Positions 48,595 through 57,367 of a stretch of DNA of 64,000 bases are shown in pieces (positions within the stretch are counted from its first letter, which is position 1; the number at the start of each line of letters is the position of its first letter). Location of the stretch: positions 310,001 through 374,000 of the forward strand of contig NZ_AXAS01000001.1 of assembly GCF_000472925.1 (NCBI RefSeq), read 5' to 3'. Both the position numbers and the translations under genes were made by a program. Under the pieces are notes generated by a model. That model was given only the letters and a program-made list of their open reading frames with translations. It made no database searches and was not told where the DNA came from. This DNA comes from Bradyrhizobium sp. Ec3.3 (GTDB lineage: Bacteria; Pseudomonadota; Alphaproteobacteria; Rhizobiales; Xanthobacteraceae).

Positions 48595-49757
48595 CCGATG
48601 CCCTCTCCATTGCCCGCGACCTCATCCGCTGCCCTTCGGTAACCCCGGCCGATGCCGGTGCGCTGGGGGTGCTTGAAAAGGCGCTCACCGCAGCAGGCTT
48701 CACCTGCCACCGCGTGACCTTCTCCGAAGCAGGCTTTGCCGACGTCGATAACCTCTACGCGAGGATCGGCAGCGAAGGCCCGCACATCACCTTTGCCGGC
48801 CACACCGACGTGGTGCCGCCCGGCGACGAGAGCGCCTGGAGCGTCGGTGCATTCTCCGGCGAAGTGAAGGACGGCATCCTGCACGGCCGCGGCGCGGTCG
48901 ACATGAAGGGCGGCATTGCCTGCTCCGTCGCGGCGGTGTTGGAGCATCTCGCAGCCAATGGCGGCAAGCCGCACGCGGACGGTAAGGGCTCGATCTCGTT
49001 CCTGATCACCGGTGACGAGGAAGACGTCTCGATCAACGGCACTATCAAACTCTTGAAGTGGGCCGCGGAGCGCGGCGAAAAGTTCGATCATTGCGTGCTC
49101 GGCGAGCCCTCCAATGTCGAGACACTCGGCGACACCATCAAGGTCGGCCGCCGCGGCTCGCAATCCGGCACGCTCCATGTCGAGGGACGGCAGGGCCACG
49201 TTGCCTATCCGCACCGCGCGTCCAATCCGGTGCCCGATATCTCCCGCCTGATCGTGGCGATCTCCGACGAGCCACTCGATCATGGCAGCGCGCAGTTCCA
49301 GGCCTCCAACCTCGAATTCACCTCAGTCGACGTCGGCAACACCGCCTACAACGTGATCCCCGGCCAGGCGCGCGCAAAGTTCAACATTCGCTACAACGAC
49401 AATCACACGCAGGCGAGCTTGCGCGAGCTCGTCGAGACGCGGCTGGCCAAAGCCTGCGGCAACCGCATCCGCGCGCATATCATCTGGGAGCCCTCGAATT
49501 CCAACGTGTTCGTCACCAAGCCCGGCCCCTTCACCGATCTCGCGGTCGCCGCAATCGAGGAGGTGACGGGCCGCAAGCCCGAGCTGTCGACGTCAGGCGG
49601 CACCTCGGATGCGCGCTTCATCTCCAGCTATTGCCCGGTGATCGAGTTCGGCCTGGTCGGCCAGACCATGCACCAGGTCGACGAACGCGTGCCGGTTGCG
49701 GACCTCGAGAAGCTGACGAAGGTGTATCGGGGGATTTTGACGCGGTATTTTGCGTAG
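48591..49757 (+). CDS. dapE: Succinyl-diaminopimelate desuccinylase
   Basis: 388 residues. M20 peptidase motifs: [15 protein letters not shown] with the metal His and the adjacent Asp, [12 protein letters not shown] with the bridging Asp, [14 protein letters not shown] with the catalytic Glu-Glu, and a late [10 protein letters not shown] with the distal metal His. It removes succinate from N-succinyl-LL-diaminopimelate on the way to lysine and peptidoglycan. It starts inside the stop of the DUF805 gene. Confidence 0.95.
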   Translation: MTDALSIARDLIRCPSVTPADAGALGVLEKALTAAGFTCHRVTFSEAGFADVDNLYARIGSEGPHITFAGHTDVVPPGDESAWSVGAFSGEVKDGILHGRGAVDMKGGIACSVAAVLEHLAANGGKPHADGKGSISFLITGDEEDVSINGTIKLLKWAAERGEKFDHCVLGEPSNVETLGDTIKVGRRGSQSGTLHVEGRQGHVAYPHRASNPVPDISRLIVAISDEPLDHGSAQFQASNLEFTSVDVGNTAYNVIPGQARAKFNIRYNDNHTQASLRELVETRLAKACGNRIRAHIIWEPSNSNVFVTKPGPFTDLAVAAIEEVTGRKPELSTSGGTSDARFISSYCPVIEFGLVGQTMHQVDERVPVADLEKLTKVYRGILTRYFA

Positions 49758-49812
49758 GGCTCCGAGACTACCCTGGCGCCCGCCACACATTCCGCCGTTG
49801 CCACCCACTCCG

Positions 49813-49914
49813 CCGTCATCGTCCGCGAAAGCGGACGATCCAGTATTCCAGAGACAGTGACGAATACGGAGAAGCCGCGGCGTGCTGGATGCCCCGCCTC
49901 CGCGGGGCATGACA
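49813..49914. repeat. Two-hairpin palindromic element, ORF-less copy (B)
   Basis: The left hairpin is CGTCCGCGAAAGCGGACG, followed by CCAGTATTCCAGAGAC. The right half is GCCGCGGCGTGCTGG followed by the hairpin CCCCGCCTCCGCGGGG. It lies between convergent dapE and truA. Same family as copies A, D and the ORF-bearing copy. Confidence 0.8.
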
Positions 49915-49954
49915 CCGGAGAGTGTGGCGAGAGCTCTGCTCAGTCGCTCGTAGC

Positions 49955-50692
49955 TTAGTAATCCACCTTCACCAGATAAAGCCCCTCCGGCGGGGCGACG
50001 ATGCCGCAGGCGGCGCGATTGCGGGCTTTGAGTGCTGCGGAGAGATCATCGGCGCTCCAGCGGCCTTCGCCGACCCAGACCAGCGAACCCACCATCGAGC
50101 GGACCTGGCTGTGCAGGAAGGAGCGCGCCGAGGTGAGAATTGTCACTTCGCGCCCGTCGCGCAAGACGTCGAGCTGATCGAGCGTCTTCTCCGGCGATTT
50201 GGCCTGGCACTCGGTATCGCGAAAGGTCGTGAAATCGTGCTTGCCGATAAGGCGCTGCGCAGCCGCATGCATGGCACCAGTGTCGAGCCGGCGCGGCACG
50301 CGCCAGGCGTGGCCGACGTCGAGCGTGAGATTGGCGCGGGTGTTGATGATGCGATAGCGGTAGTGGCGCTTGATGGCCGAGAAGCGTGCCTCGAACGTCT
50401 CCGGCACGATCGCGGCTTCGAGCACCGCGATCGGATGCGGACGCAGATGCGCATTCAGGCCATCGCGAAGGCGATCCGGCGCAAAGGGCTTTTCGATATC
50501 GACATGCGCGACCTGGCCGAGCGCGTGCACGCCGGCGTCGGTGCGGCCCGCGCCATGCACGCGCACGTCGGTGCCGCACATCGCCTTCACGGCCGTCTCG
50601 AGCGCGCCCTGCACCGAGGGTAGCGTCGCCTGCACCTGCCAGCCGCAGAACGGCGCGCCGTCATATTCGATGGTGAGCTTGTAGCGGGGCAT
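49955..50692 (-). CDS. truA: tRNA pseudouridine(38-40) synthase
   Basis: 245 residues from the ATG at 50692, where the universal [19 protein letters not shown] begins; a start 7 codons earlier (50713) is also open. The catalytic Asp is in [17 protein letters not shown]. The C-terminal [17 protein letters not shown] is also conserved. It isomerises U38-U40 in the anticodon arm of tRNAs. It is followed downstream on this strand by no gene until dapE converges. fmt lies upstream. Confidence 0.95.
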   Translation of the reverse strand: MPRYKLTIEYDGAPFCGWQVQATLPSVQGALETAVKAMCGTDVRVHGAGRTDAGVHALGQVAHVDIEKPFAPDRLRDGLNAHLRPHPIAVLEAAIVPETFEARFSAIKRHYRYRIINTRANLTLDVGHAWRVPRRLDTGAMHAAAQRLIGKHDFTTFRDTECQAKSPEKTLDQLDVLRDGREVTILTSARSFLHSQVRSMVGSLVWVGEGRWSADDLSAALKARNRAACGIVAPPEGLYLVKVDY

Positions 50693-50794
50693 CTTGTCCA
50701 ATTTCGCTGTCATCGCCCGGCTTGCCGCCTTCGCTGAAGCTCCGGCGAGCCGAGTTCGCGAGCCTCTTCGGAGCCTTGGCGGAGACGGGACCGG

Positions 50795-50874
50795 GCGATC
50801 AGTACGCCGCAGCGTCTCCGTTCAACCGAGAGGCCTCGGCGTACTGGATACCCCGCCAGCGCGGGGTATGACAG
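50795..50874. repeat. Two-hairpin palindromic element, degenerate copy (E)
   Basis: The right half is intact: CCTCGGCGTACTGGATACCCCGC, then GCGGGGTATGACAG. The left half (from about 50711 onward, CATCGCCCGGCTTGCCGCC) is rearranged and unlike the other copies. It lies between truA and fmt. Confidence 0.6.
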
Positions 50875-50876
50875 TG

Positions 50877-51812
50877 TTAGGTGAATTTGGCTCCTGCCTT
50901 CAGCGGCACGCCGCGCAGAAAGTCCGCCGTCTGCATTCGCGCCTTGCCTTCGCGCTGGAGCTCGATGATGCGGATGGCGCCCTCGCCACAGGCGATCGTG
51001 AGCTGCTCATCGAGCACGTCGCCCGGCGCGCCCGCCCCCTTTGCGAGCTCACAGCGCAGGATTTTCACGCGCGCGTTTTCGCTCGCGCCGGCAAGCTCGC
51101 TCCATGCGCCGGGAAACGGCGACAGGCCGTGAATGTGACGCAGCACCGCGCGGGCCGGCTTGCTCCAGTCTATCCGCGCCTCGGCCTTGTCGATCTTGGC
51201 GGCGTAGGTGACGCCGTCCTCGCTCTGCTTCTTGAGCTGGAGGGCGCCGCGTTCGAGCGCGGCCATCGCACGCACCATCAAGTCAGCGCCGAGCCGGGCG
51301 AGGCGATCGTGCAGATCGGCGGCGGTCATGGTGTCAGAAATCGCAAGACGCTCGGCCATGGCTACGTCGCCGGTGTCCAACCCCACGTCCATCTTCATCA
51401 CCATGACGCCGCTCTCGGCGTCTCCGGCCATGATCGCGCGGTTGATGGGCGCAGCACCGCGCCAGCGCGGCAGCAGCGAGGCGTGCAGATTGTAGCAACC
51501 GAGCTTTGGTGCATCGAGGATCGCCTGCGGCAGGATCATGCCATAGGCAACGACGACGGCGGCATCGGCATCGAACGCGCGGAATTCTTCGAGCGCTTCG
51601 GGCGTCTTCAGGGTCTTCGGCGTCAACACGGGAATGCCAAGCTTTCGCGCGGCGTCTTCAACCGGGGTCGGCTGCAACTGCAGCCCGCGCCGCCCGCCCG
51701 GCTTCGGCGCACGGGTGTAGACAGCCACGATCTCGTGGCCGTGCGCCACGAGCTCGAGCAGCGTCGGCACGGAGAAATCGGGCGTGCCCATGAAGATGAG
51801 GCGTAGAGGCAT
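50877..51812 (-). CDS. fmt: Methionyl-tRNA formyltransferase
   Basis: 311 residues from an ATG at 51812. N-terminal [20 protein letters not shown], the formyl-folate site [20 protein letters not shown] with Asn/His, and GLDTGDV with the catalytic Asp are all present; the C-terminal OB-like domain follows. It formylates initiator Met-tRNA. The def gene lies upstream on the same strand, 135 bp away, separated by a palindrome. Confidence 0.95.
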   Translation of the reverse strand: MPLRLIFMGTPDFSVPTLLELVAHGHEIVAVYTRAPKPGGRRGLQLQPTPVEDAARKLGIPVLTPKTLKTPEALEEFRAFDADAAVVVAYGMILPQAILDAPKLGCYNLHASLLPRWRGAAPINRAIMAGDAESGVMVMKMDVGLDTGDVAMAERLAISDTMTAADLHDRLARLGADLMVRAMAALERGALQLKKQSEDGVTYAAKIDKAEARIDWSKPARAVLRHIHGLSPFPGAWSELAGASENARVKILRCELAKGAGAPGDVLDEQLTIACGEGAIRIIELQREGKARMQTADFLRGVPLKAGAKFT

Positions 51813-51856
51813 CAGAAAAGAACCTGCGAGCTATACCGACCGTCACGTCTCTCCGT

Positions 51857-51941
51857 TCCGTCATTCCGGGGCGGCTCGAAGAGCCGAACCCGGAATCTCG
51901 AGATTCCGGGTTCGATGCTTCGCATCGCCCCGGAATGACGG
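51857..51941. repeat. Palindromic intergenic element (CGTCATTCCGG family)
   Basis: CCGTCATTCCGGGGCGGCTC at one end and GCCCCGGAATGACGG at the other are inverted repeats. The centre AACCCGGAATCTCGAGATTCCGGGTT is a near-perfect palindrome. It lies between def and fmt and could shape their mRNA. Confidence 0.85.
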
Positions 51942-51947
51942 AGAGCC

Positions 51948-52475
51948 CTACTCCACCGCGCGCTTGGCGGCTTTCTCGAACTTCTTGAACACGCGGTCGC
52001 GCTTGAGCTTCGACAGGTAGTCGACGAACAGCACGCCGTTGAGATGGTCGATCTCATGCTGGATGCAGGTGGCGTAGAGGCCTTCGGCATCCTCCTCGTG
52101 CAGCTTGCCGTCGAGATCGGTGAAGCGCACCCGCACCTTCGCAGGCCGCTCGACCTCCTCGTAATATTCGGGGATCGAGAGACAGCCCTCCTCGTAGACC
52201 GACAGCTCCTCGGACGAGGCGATGATCTCCGGATTGATGAAGACGCGCGGCTCTCGCGCGGTCTCGCCGCTCTCGTCGCGCTTGGCGAGGTCCATGGTGA
52301 TCAGACGCAGGGGTTGCGCGACCTGGATCGCCGCAAGCCCGATGCCGGGCGCGTCGTACATGGTCTCGAACATGTCGTCGGCAAGCTTGCGGATCTCCGC
52401 CGTGACCTTCTCAATCGGCTTGGAGACCAGACGCAACTGCTTGTCCGGCAGGATGATGATTTCTCTGAGGGCCAT
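51948..52475 (-). CDS. def: Peptide deformylase
   Basis: 175 residues from an ATG at 52475. All three signature motifs are present: GIGLAAIQV (44-52), EEGCLSIPE (Cys98 ligand), and QHEIDHLNG with His140 and His144 as metal ligands and Glu141 as catalyst. It removes the formyl group from nascent proteins. The C-terminus [18 protein letters not shown] is a basic helix, as in other alphaproteobacteria. Confidence 0.96.
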   Translation of the reverse strand: MALREIIILPDKQLRLVSKPIEKVTAEIRKLADDMFETMYDAPGIGLAAIQVAQPLRLITMDLAKRDESGETAREPRVFINPEIIASSEELSVYEEGCLSIPEYYEEVERPAKVRVRFTDLDGKLHEEDAEGLYATCIQHEIDHLNGVLFVDYLSKLKRDRVFKKFEKAAKRAVE

Positions 52476-52526
52476 GGCGCGATTTAAGCCGCGCGCCCGG
52501 TGCGGTCAATCCGGCGGCGAACGGCG

Positions 52527-52609
52527 TTAACGGTCTGCTAACCATAATAATTAGGGCTTCGTTAACCATAAAAATTCACCGCTGGTTAACCATAAATGTT
52601 CCCTCTTCG
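52527..52609. promoter_or_regulatory. Triple 24-bp repeat with CtrA-like TTAACCAT motifs, upstream of rmuC
   Basis: Three units begin TAACCATAA at exact 24-bp spacing (core T/C-TAACCATAA at 52538, 52562 and 52586). Units 1 and 3 also share the ending CTTCGT. A TTAA at 52527 stands 7 bp before the first CTAAC, giving the full CtrA arrangement TTAA-N7-(C/T)TAA. Both the TTAA-N7-TTAA and TTAACCAT motifs are known for CtrA in Caulobacter. They sit in the 170-bp spacer between divergent def and rmuC. Confidence 0.6.
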
Positions 52610-52645
52610 TTCGCGCGCTGCCGCGAATCGGCTAGAAGGGTTGAC

Positions 52646-53842
52646 ATGAACGAGATCATTTTTACCGCTGGCGACTGGCCGGTGCGCACAGCCGACGCAC
52701 TGATCGGCTTTGGCGTGCTGGCCCTCATCCTGCTCCTGGTGATCGCCATCGTCATCGCGCGGTCCTCGCGGCGCGGGGCGGAACTCGCCATGGCCCAGAC
52801 CATCCGGGCCGACGAGCTGGAGGAGCGCCTCAGCCAGATGCTGCGCGCCCAGAGCGAGGCCTCGGGGCGGGTCGACGCAATGGCGCAGACGCTCGCCGGC
52901 CGCCAGGCCGAGATGGCGCGCGCGGTCAACGAGCGGCTGGATTCGGTGACCCATCGCGTCGGCCAGTCCATGGAGCACACCACGCGCAACACCATGGAGA
53001 GCCTGCGCGCGCTGCACGAGCGGCTCGGCATCATCGACAGCGCGCACAAGAACCTGACCGACCTGACCACGCAGGTGACCACCCTGCGCGACGTACTCGC
53101 CAACAAGCAGTCGCGCGGCGCCTTCGGCCAGGCGCGGATGGAGGCAATCGTCCAGGACGGGCTGCCGAAGGGCTCCTACGAGTTCCAGTTCACGCTCTCG
53201 ACCGGCAAGCGGCCGGACTGCGTGGTGTTCCTGCCAGACCAGCGGCCGCTCTGCATCGACGCCAAATTTCCGCTGGAGGCGATGACGGCACTGCACGATG
53301 CGCGCACCGACGAGGAGCGGCGCATCGCCACGCAGCGGCTGCGCGGCGACGTGATGAAACACGTCAGTGACATCGCCGAAAAATATCTCGTCACCGGCGA
53401 GACCCAGGAGATGGCGCTGATGTTCGTGCCGTCGGAGTCGGTCTATGCCGAGATCCATGACGGCTTCGACGACGTGATCCAGAAGGCCTATCGCGCCCGC
53501 GTCGTGCTGGTCTCGCCTTCGCTGCTGATGCTGGCGATCCAGGTGATGCAGCAGATCATGAAGGACGCGCGCATGCGCGACGCCGCCGACCAGATCCGCA
53601 CCGAAGTGATCAAGCTCGGCGACGATCTCGGCCGCCTGCGCGACCGCGTACTGAAACTGCAGAAGCATTTTGCCGATGTGAACGAGGACGTGCGCCAGGT
53701 CCTGATCTCCGCCGACAAGATCGAGAAGCGCGCGGGACGGATCGAGGAGCTCGATTTCAGCAAGACCGACGCGCCGGAGGGCCCACGCCTGGTCGCGACC
53801 ACACCAGAGCTGTTCCCGCGCAAGCTCCAGGCGGGGGAGTGA
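52646..53842 (+). CDS. rmuC: DNA recombination protein RmuC homologue
   Basis: 398 residues from an ATG at 52646. One N-terminal membrane segment (DALIGFGVLALILLLVIAIV) is followed by a long coiled coil (about 45-150) and the RmuC domain with GAFGQARMEAIVQDGLPKG, CVVFLPDQRPLCIDAKFPLE and EMALMFVPSESVYAEIHD. The family carries a nuclease-like fold and affects inversion at short repeats. Given the many short inverted repeats here, that is noteworthy, but no direct link is shown. Confidence 0.93.
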   Translation: MNEIIFTAGDWPVRTADALIGFGVLALILLLVIAIVIARSSRRGAELAMAQTIRADELEERLSQMLRAQSEASGRVDAMAQTLAGRQAEMARAVNERLDSVTHRVGQSMEHTTRNTMESLRALHERLGIIDSAHKNLTDLTTQVTTLRDVLANKQSRGAFGQARMEAIVQDGLPKGSYEFQFTLSTGKRPDCVVFLPDQRPLCIDAKFPLEAMTALHDARTDEERRIATQRLRGDVMKHVSDIAEKYLVTGETQEMALMFVPSESVYAEIHDGFDDVIQKAYRARVVLVSPSLLMLAIQVMQQIMKDARMRDAADQIRTEVIKLGDDLGRLRDRVLKLQKHFADVNEDVRQVLISADKIEKRAGRIEELDFSKTDAPEGPRLVATTPELFPRKLQAGE

Positions 53843-53883
53843 TTCCCTCCCGAGTCAAAGTAACCTGCGACCCCAATATGGCT

Positions 53884-54280
53884 GTCGTCGCCCGGCTTGA
53901 CCGGGCGACCCAGCATCCCAGAGGCGGCAGATGGGCGCACGCTGCTACTACGTCTACATCCTCGCCAGCAAGATCGGCGGTGCGCTTTATATCGGTGTGA
54001 CCAATGATTTGGTCCGCCGGGTGGCCGAGCATAGGCTGAAATTGGTCGATAGCTTTACGAAGGAATACGACATCGTGAAGCTGGTCTATTTCGAGCAGTT
54101 CGATGATCCCGAGAATGCGATCAAGCGCGAGAAGCGCTTGAAGAAATGGAAGCGCGCATGGAAGATCGCGCTCATCGAGAAAGACAATCCGAACTGGAAC
54201 GATCTCTACCCGGGGATCGCTGGTCCTTTATAATTCCGGTCTCTGGAATACTGGGTCGCCCGGTCAAGCCGGGCGACGAC
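53884..54280. mobile_element. Palindromic element with 30-nt perfect terminal inverted repeats enclosing a GIY-YIG ORF (copy C)
   Basis: The 30 nt at 53884-53913 and at 54251-54280 are exact reverse complements; each also forms its own hairpin (CGCCCGGCTTGACCGGGCG). Inside them are relics of the inner motif CCAGTATTCCAGAGAC (left, as CAGCATCCCAGAGGC; right, as GTCTCTGGAATACTGG). The ORF 53931-54233 fills the interior. The identical 30 nt also form the right end of the element at 55707-55808. No target-site duplication was detected by eye. Confidence 0.65.
53931..54233 (+). CDS. GIY-YIG nuclease-domain protein
   Basis: 100 residues from an ATG at 53931. A small stand-alone GIY-YIG domain (UPF0213/YhbQ-like): YYVYILASK, ALYIGVTNDLVRRVAEH with the YIG and the conserved Arg, and the catalytic-type Glu in DPENAIKREKRLKKW. 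Such domains cut DNA in homing endonucleases, UvrC and Slx1. Here the gene is bracketed by perfect inverted repeats, so it may recognise or mobilise them. It is lower in G+C than its flanks, mainly through AAG and GAA codons. Confidence 0.88.
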   Translation: MGARCYYVYILASKIGGALYIGVTNDLVRRVAEHRLKLVDSFTKEYDIVKLVYFEQFDDPENAIKREKRLKKWKRAWKIALIEKDNPNWNDLYPGIAGPL

Positions 54281-54319
54281 GCCTCACTTGTGGCCGCCAG
54301 AATCTGCTAACACCTCCCC

Positions 54320-55693
54320 ATGACCGCACCCGACGCGACTTCCGGAACTGCCCCGGCAACCGCCGATGCTCCCGCCGCCTCCTGGCGCGACAGCCTGGCC
54401 GTGTACCTGCAGCCGCGGGTGCTGATCGTGCTGTTTCTCGGCTTCTCCTCCGGCCTGCCGCTGGCGCTGTCGGGCTCGACGCTGCTGGTGTGGATGCGGG
54501 AATCCGGCGTCGATCTCGGCACCATCGGGCTGTTCGCGCTGGTCGGTACGCCCTATACGCTGAAGTTCCTCTGGGCGCCGCTGGTGGATGCGCTGCATGT
54601 GCCGCTGTTCACCCGCGCCTTCGGGCGACGCCGCGGCTGGCTGCTGTTCTCGCAGCTCCTGCTGATCATCTCGATCCTGCTGCTGGCGCTGACCGATCCT
54701 GCGCGCTCGCCGTTCTTCGTCGCGCTCGGCGCGCTCTTGGTCGCAACGACTTCCTCGACGCAGGACATCGTGGTCGACGCCTTCCGCGTCGAGAGCCTGC
54801 CCGAGAGCGAGCAGGCCGCCGGCATGGCCTCCTATGTGGCGGCCTATCGCATCGGCATGCTGGTCTCGACCGCGGGCGCGCTGTTCATCGTATCCGGCTT
54901 CGAAAGCACCGGCATTCCGAAGCCGTCGGCGTGGATGTGGGGCTATGTGGTGATGGCGGCGATGGTGCTGATCGGCACGATCACCGCGCTCCTCGCCACC
55001 GAGCCTGCACAATCCGCAAAGGCCGAAGCCGCAACGCAGACCGAGACGGCATTCGTCCGCGTCATGCACGCTGCGATCGGCGCCTTCTCGGAATTCCTGT
55101 CGCGCAAGGATGCGCTCGCCGCGCTCGCTTTCGTGGTGCTGTTCAAGTTCACCGATGCGTTCTCCGGCACCATGACGGCGCCGTTCGTGATCGACCTTGG
55201 CTTCTCCCGCAACGACTACGCGGCGATCGTGAAGGGCGTCGGTCTTGCCGCAACCCTGATCGGCGGCTTTGCCGGCGGCTTCGTCGCGCGGCGCTATTCG
55301 CTGGCAACGAGCCTGTGGATCGGCGGCGTGGTGCAGGCGATCGCGAACCTGTCCTTCTCGTGGCTCGCGCTGGTCGGCACCAATCAATGGGCGCTCGCCT
55401 TTGCGATTACCTGCGAGAACTTCACCAGCGCCATCGGCACCGTGATCTTCGTCGCCTATCTCTCCGCGCTGTGCCAGAACCCGCTGCACACGGCGACGCA
55501 ATATGCGCTGCTCACTGCACTGGCCGCTGTCGGGCGCACCTATCTCTCGTCAGGCGCCGGCTTCGTGGCGAAGATGACGGGCTGGCCACTGTTCTTCATG
55601 ATTTGCGTGGTCGTCGCGGTGCCCAGCCTGATCCTGCTCGCATATTTGCAGAAGCGCGGACATTTCGAGACGCTTGGGCCGGTGCGGGTGTAG
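54320..55693 (+). CDS. AmpG-like muropeptide MFS permease
   Basis: 457 residues from an ATG at 54320 with about 12-14 membrane segments. AmpG-type features: LGFSSGLPLALSGSTLLVWM in TM1, TPYTLKFLWAPLVD, SSTQDIVVDAFRVESLPESE and GMASYVAAYRIGML. AmpG imports anhydromuropeptides into the cytoplasm for cell-wall recycling and, in some bacteria, for beta-lactamase induction. No ampC or ampD gene is adjacent. Confidence 0.87.
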   Translation: MTAPDATSGTAPATADAPAASWRDSLAVYLQPRVLIVLFLGFSSGLPLALSGSTLLVWMRESGVDLGTIGLFALVGTPYTLKFLWAPLVDALHVPLFTRAFGRRRGWLLFSQLLLIISILLLALTDPARSPFFVALGALLVATTSSTQDIVVDAFRVESLPESEQAAGMASYVAAYRIGMLVSTAGALFIVSGFESTGIPKPSAWMWGYVVMAAMVLIGTITALLATEPAQSAKAEAATQTETAFVRVMHAAIGAFSEFLSRKDALAALAFVVLFKFTDAFSGTMTAPFVIDLGFSRNDYAAIVKGVGLAATLIGGFAGGFVARRYSLATSLWIGGVVQAIANLSFSWLALVGTNQWALAFAITCENFTSAIGTVIFVAYLSALCQNPLHTATQYALLTALAAVGRTYLSSGAGFVAKMTGWPLFFMICVVVAVPSLILLAYLQKRGHFETLGPVRV

Positions 55694-55706
55694 CAATCAC
55701 GGTATC

Positions 55707-55808
55707 CGTCATGCCCCGCGAAGGCGGGGCATCCAGTATTCCAGAGACGTCGAGATCTATTACGACCGCCGCGGCGTACTGGGTCGCCCGGTCAAGCCGG
55801 GCGACGAC
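55707..55808. repeat. Two-hairpin palindromic element, ORF-less copy (D)
   Basis: Left: CATGCCCCGC, then GCGGGGCATCCAGTATTCC and AGAGAC. Right: CCGCCGCGGCGTACTGGG followed by a hairpin whose last 30 nt (55779-55808) equal the right terminus of the GIY-YIG element exactly. The two hairpins differ in sequence, as if halves of different subtypes were joined. It lies between the ampG-like gene and a convergent small gene. Confidence 0.82.
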
Positions 55809-55829
55809 ACCGAGTTATTGGCGCGTCCC

Positions 55830-56264
55830 CTACTGCTTCTTCACCAGGCTCCATTTCGTGATCACGGCCTCGCTCACCTGGCCGGGATCGCTGGCGCAGG
55901 CGACCTCGTCGACCTTCACGGAAATTTCCTTGCCGACGAATGATTTCAACTGCGCGGCCTGCGCGTCGCTGGAAGTGACGAGCTGGAATGTCTCGGGGCC
56001 GGTCTCGAGATTGCACAGCCCGCTGGGCGCGGGCAGCCGCCGCGGCTCGGACGTGATCTGGTAGGTCGCGACCTTCTTGCCCTTCTTGGCATCGCGAACC
56101 TGCATCGTGTTCAGCTCGCCCGAGAGCACATCGCCGTTGTTGATCGGCTTGCCGGGCTTTGACGGCGGCGGAGCACCATCGTCCTGCTGCGCCGAGACGG
56201 CCGGCGTCACCAGCATCATCATCGTCGCGACCAAAGCCAGCCGTTTGGCGAATCGTTTCGTCAT
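55830..56264 (-). CDS. Secreted small hypothetical protein
   Basis: 144 residues from an ATG at 56264. A Sec signal peptide is clear (RLALVATMMMLVTPAVSAQQ, cut after VSA). The mature protein has a Pro-rich spacer (DGAPPPSKPGKP), then a compact domain with YQITSEPRRLPAPSGLCNLE and a C-terminal ITKWSLVKK; two cysteines may pair. It resembles no family that I can name. Periplasmic. It converges with ampG-like and follows recR on the same strand. Confidence 0.72.
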   Translation of the reverse strand: MTKRFAKRLALVATMMMLVTPAVSAQQDDGAPPPSKPGKPINNGDVLSGELNTMQVRDAKKGKKVATYQITSEPRRLPAPSGLCNLETGPETFQLVTSSDAQAAQLKSFVGKEISVKVDEVACASDPGQVSEAVITKWSLVKKQ

Positions 56265-56294
56265 GTCGTCCGTTCCGTCGTCTTAAGGGAATAG

Positions 56295-56897
56295 CTAGAA
56301 CAGGGTCCGCTGCCGCATTGCCGCCGATAGCGTACCTTCATCGAGATAATCAAGCTCGCCGCCGACAGGCACACCATGGGCGAGCCGGGTTACTTTTACG
56401 TTGGCGTCCTGAAGCAGGTCGGTGATGTAATGTGCCGTGGTCTGGCCGTCCACCGTCGCGTTCAGCGCCAATATGATCTCGTGCACCTGCGGATCATGCG
56501 CGCGGGCGACCAGCGCGTCGATGGTGAGATCCTGCGGGCCGACGCCGTCGAGCGGCGACAATGTCGCGCCAAGCACATGATAGCGCCCTTGCGTCGCATT
56601 GGCCCGCTCCAGCGCCCAGAGATCGGCGACATCGGCGACCACGACGATGATGGCGGGGTCGCGCCGCGGGTCGGTGCAGACCGTGCAGGGACTTTGCGTA
56701 TCGATATTGCCGCAGGTCTTGCACACCTGGACCTTGTCGAGCGCGACCTGCAAGGCGGCGGAGAGCGGCATCATCAGCGCTTCGCGCTTCTTGATCAGGT
56801 GCAGCGCGGCGCGCCGCGCCGAGCGCGGGCCCAAACCGGGCAGCCGCGCCAGAAGCTGGATCAGGCGTTCGATCTCGGGACCGGCAACGGCTCCCAT
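56295..56897 (-). CDS. recR: Recombination protein RecR
   Basis: 200 residues from the ATG at 56897. The helix-hairpin-helix ([19 protein letters not shown]), the four-cysteine zinc finger CKTCGN...CTVC (with the spacer [13 protein letters not shown]), and the Toprim domain ([20 protein letters not shown]) are all present. RecR works with RecFO in gap repair and RecA loading. The ATG lies 1 bp from the ebfC stop, the usual coupling. Confidence 0.96.
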   Translation of the reverse strand: MGAVAGPEIERLIQLLARLPGLGPRSARRAALHLIKKREALMMPLSAALQVALDKVQVCKTCGNIDTQSPCTVCTDPRRDPAIIVVVADVADLWALERANATQGRYHVLGATLSPLDGVGPQDLTIDALVARAHDPQVHEIILALNATVDGQTTAHYITDLLQDANVKVTRLAHGVPVGGELDYLDEGTLSAAMRQRTLF

Positions 56898-56898
56898 G

Positions 56899-57219
56899 TC
56901 ACTGGCCGAACAGGCCCGGCGGCAGGCCGAGCCCGCCGGTGAGCGCCTGCATCTTCTCCTGCATGGCGGCTTCCGCCTTGCGGCGCGCATCGCCGAGTGC
57001 GGTGACGAGCAGATCCTCAAGCACCTCGCGCTCCTCAGCCTTCAAGAGCGATGGATCGATCCTGACGCCCTTGACGTCCATCTTCGCGGTCATGCGCACC
57101 GCAACCAGGCCGCCGCCGGAGATGCCCTCGACCTCGACATTGCCGAGCTCGTCCTGCATCGCCTGCATCTTGGATTGCAGCTGCGCCGCCTGCTTCATCA
57201 TGCCGAGAAAATCAGCCAT
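56899..57219 (-). CDS. ebfC: Nucleoid-associated protein YbaB/EbfC
   Basis: 106 residues from an ATG at 57219. [20 protein letters not shown] followed by [20 protein letters not shown] and [20 protein letters not shown] match the small homodimeric YbaB/EbfC family that coats DNA. It lies between dnaX and recR as in most bacteria and is co-transcribed with them. Confidence 0.95.
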   Translation of the reverse strand: MADFLGMMKQAAQLQSKMQAMQDELGNVEVEGISGGGLVAVRMTAKMDVKGVRIDPSLLKAEEREVLEDLLVTALGDARRKAEAAMQEKMQALTGGLGLPPGLFGQ

Positions 57220-57256
57220 GAGTTCTTGTCCTTAAAACGGGTGTGTCCTTAAAACT

Positions 57257-57367
57257 GACTAAAGCGCGATGACACACGCTTTAGCATTTTGTTTGAGCAT
57301 GATCTTCCCGGAACACCGCTGCACACTTTGCGCTAACGCGGCCCTTCGGATCCGGATCATGCTCTAG
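57257..57367. repeat. Rhizobiales-type intergenic repeat (GAGCATGATC ... GATCATGCTC)
   Basis: Within the dnaX-ebfC gap lie AAAGCGCGATGAC, then TTGTTTGAGCATGATCTTCCCGG and, at the right end, GGATCCGGATCATGCTC. The arms GAGCATGATC and GATCATGCTC are perfect inverted repeats about 60 bp apart. Sequences of this form recur in many rhizobial intergenic regions. It interrupts an operon, so it must be read through or carry its own function. Confidence 0.75.
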
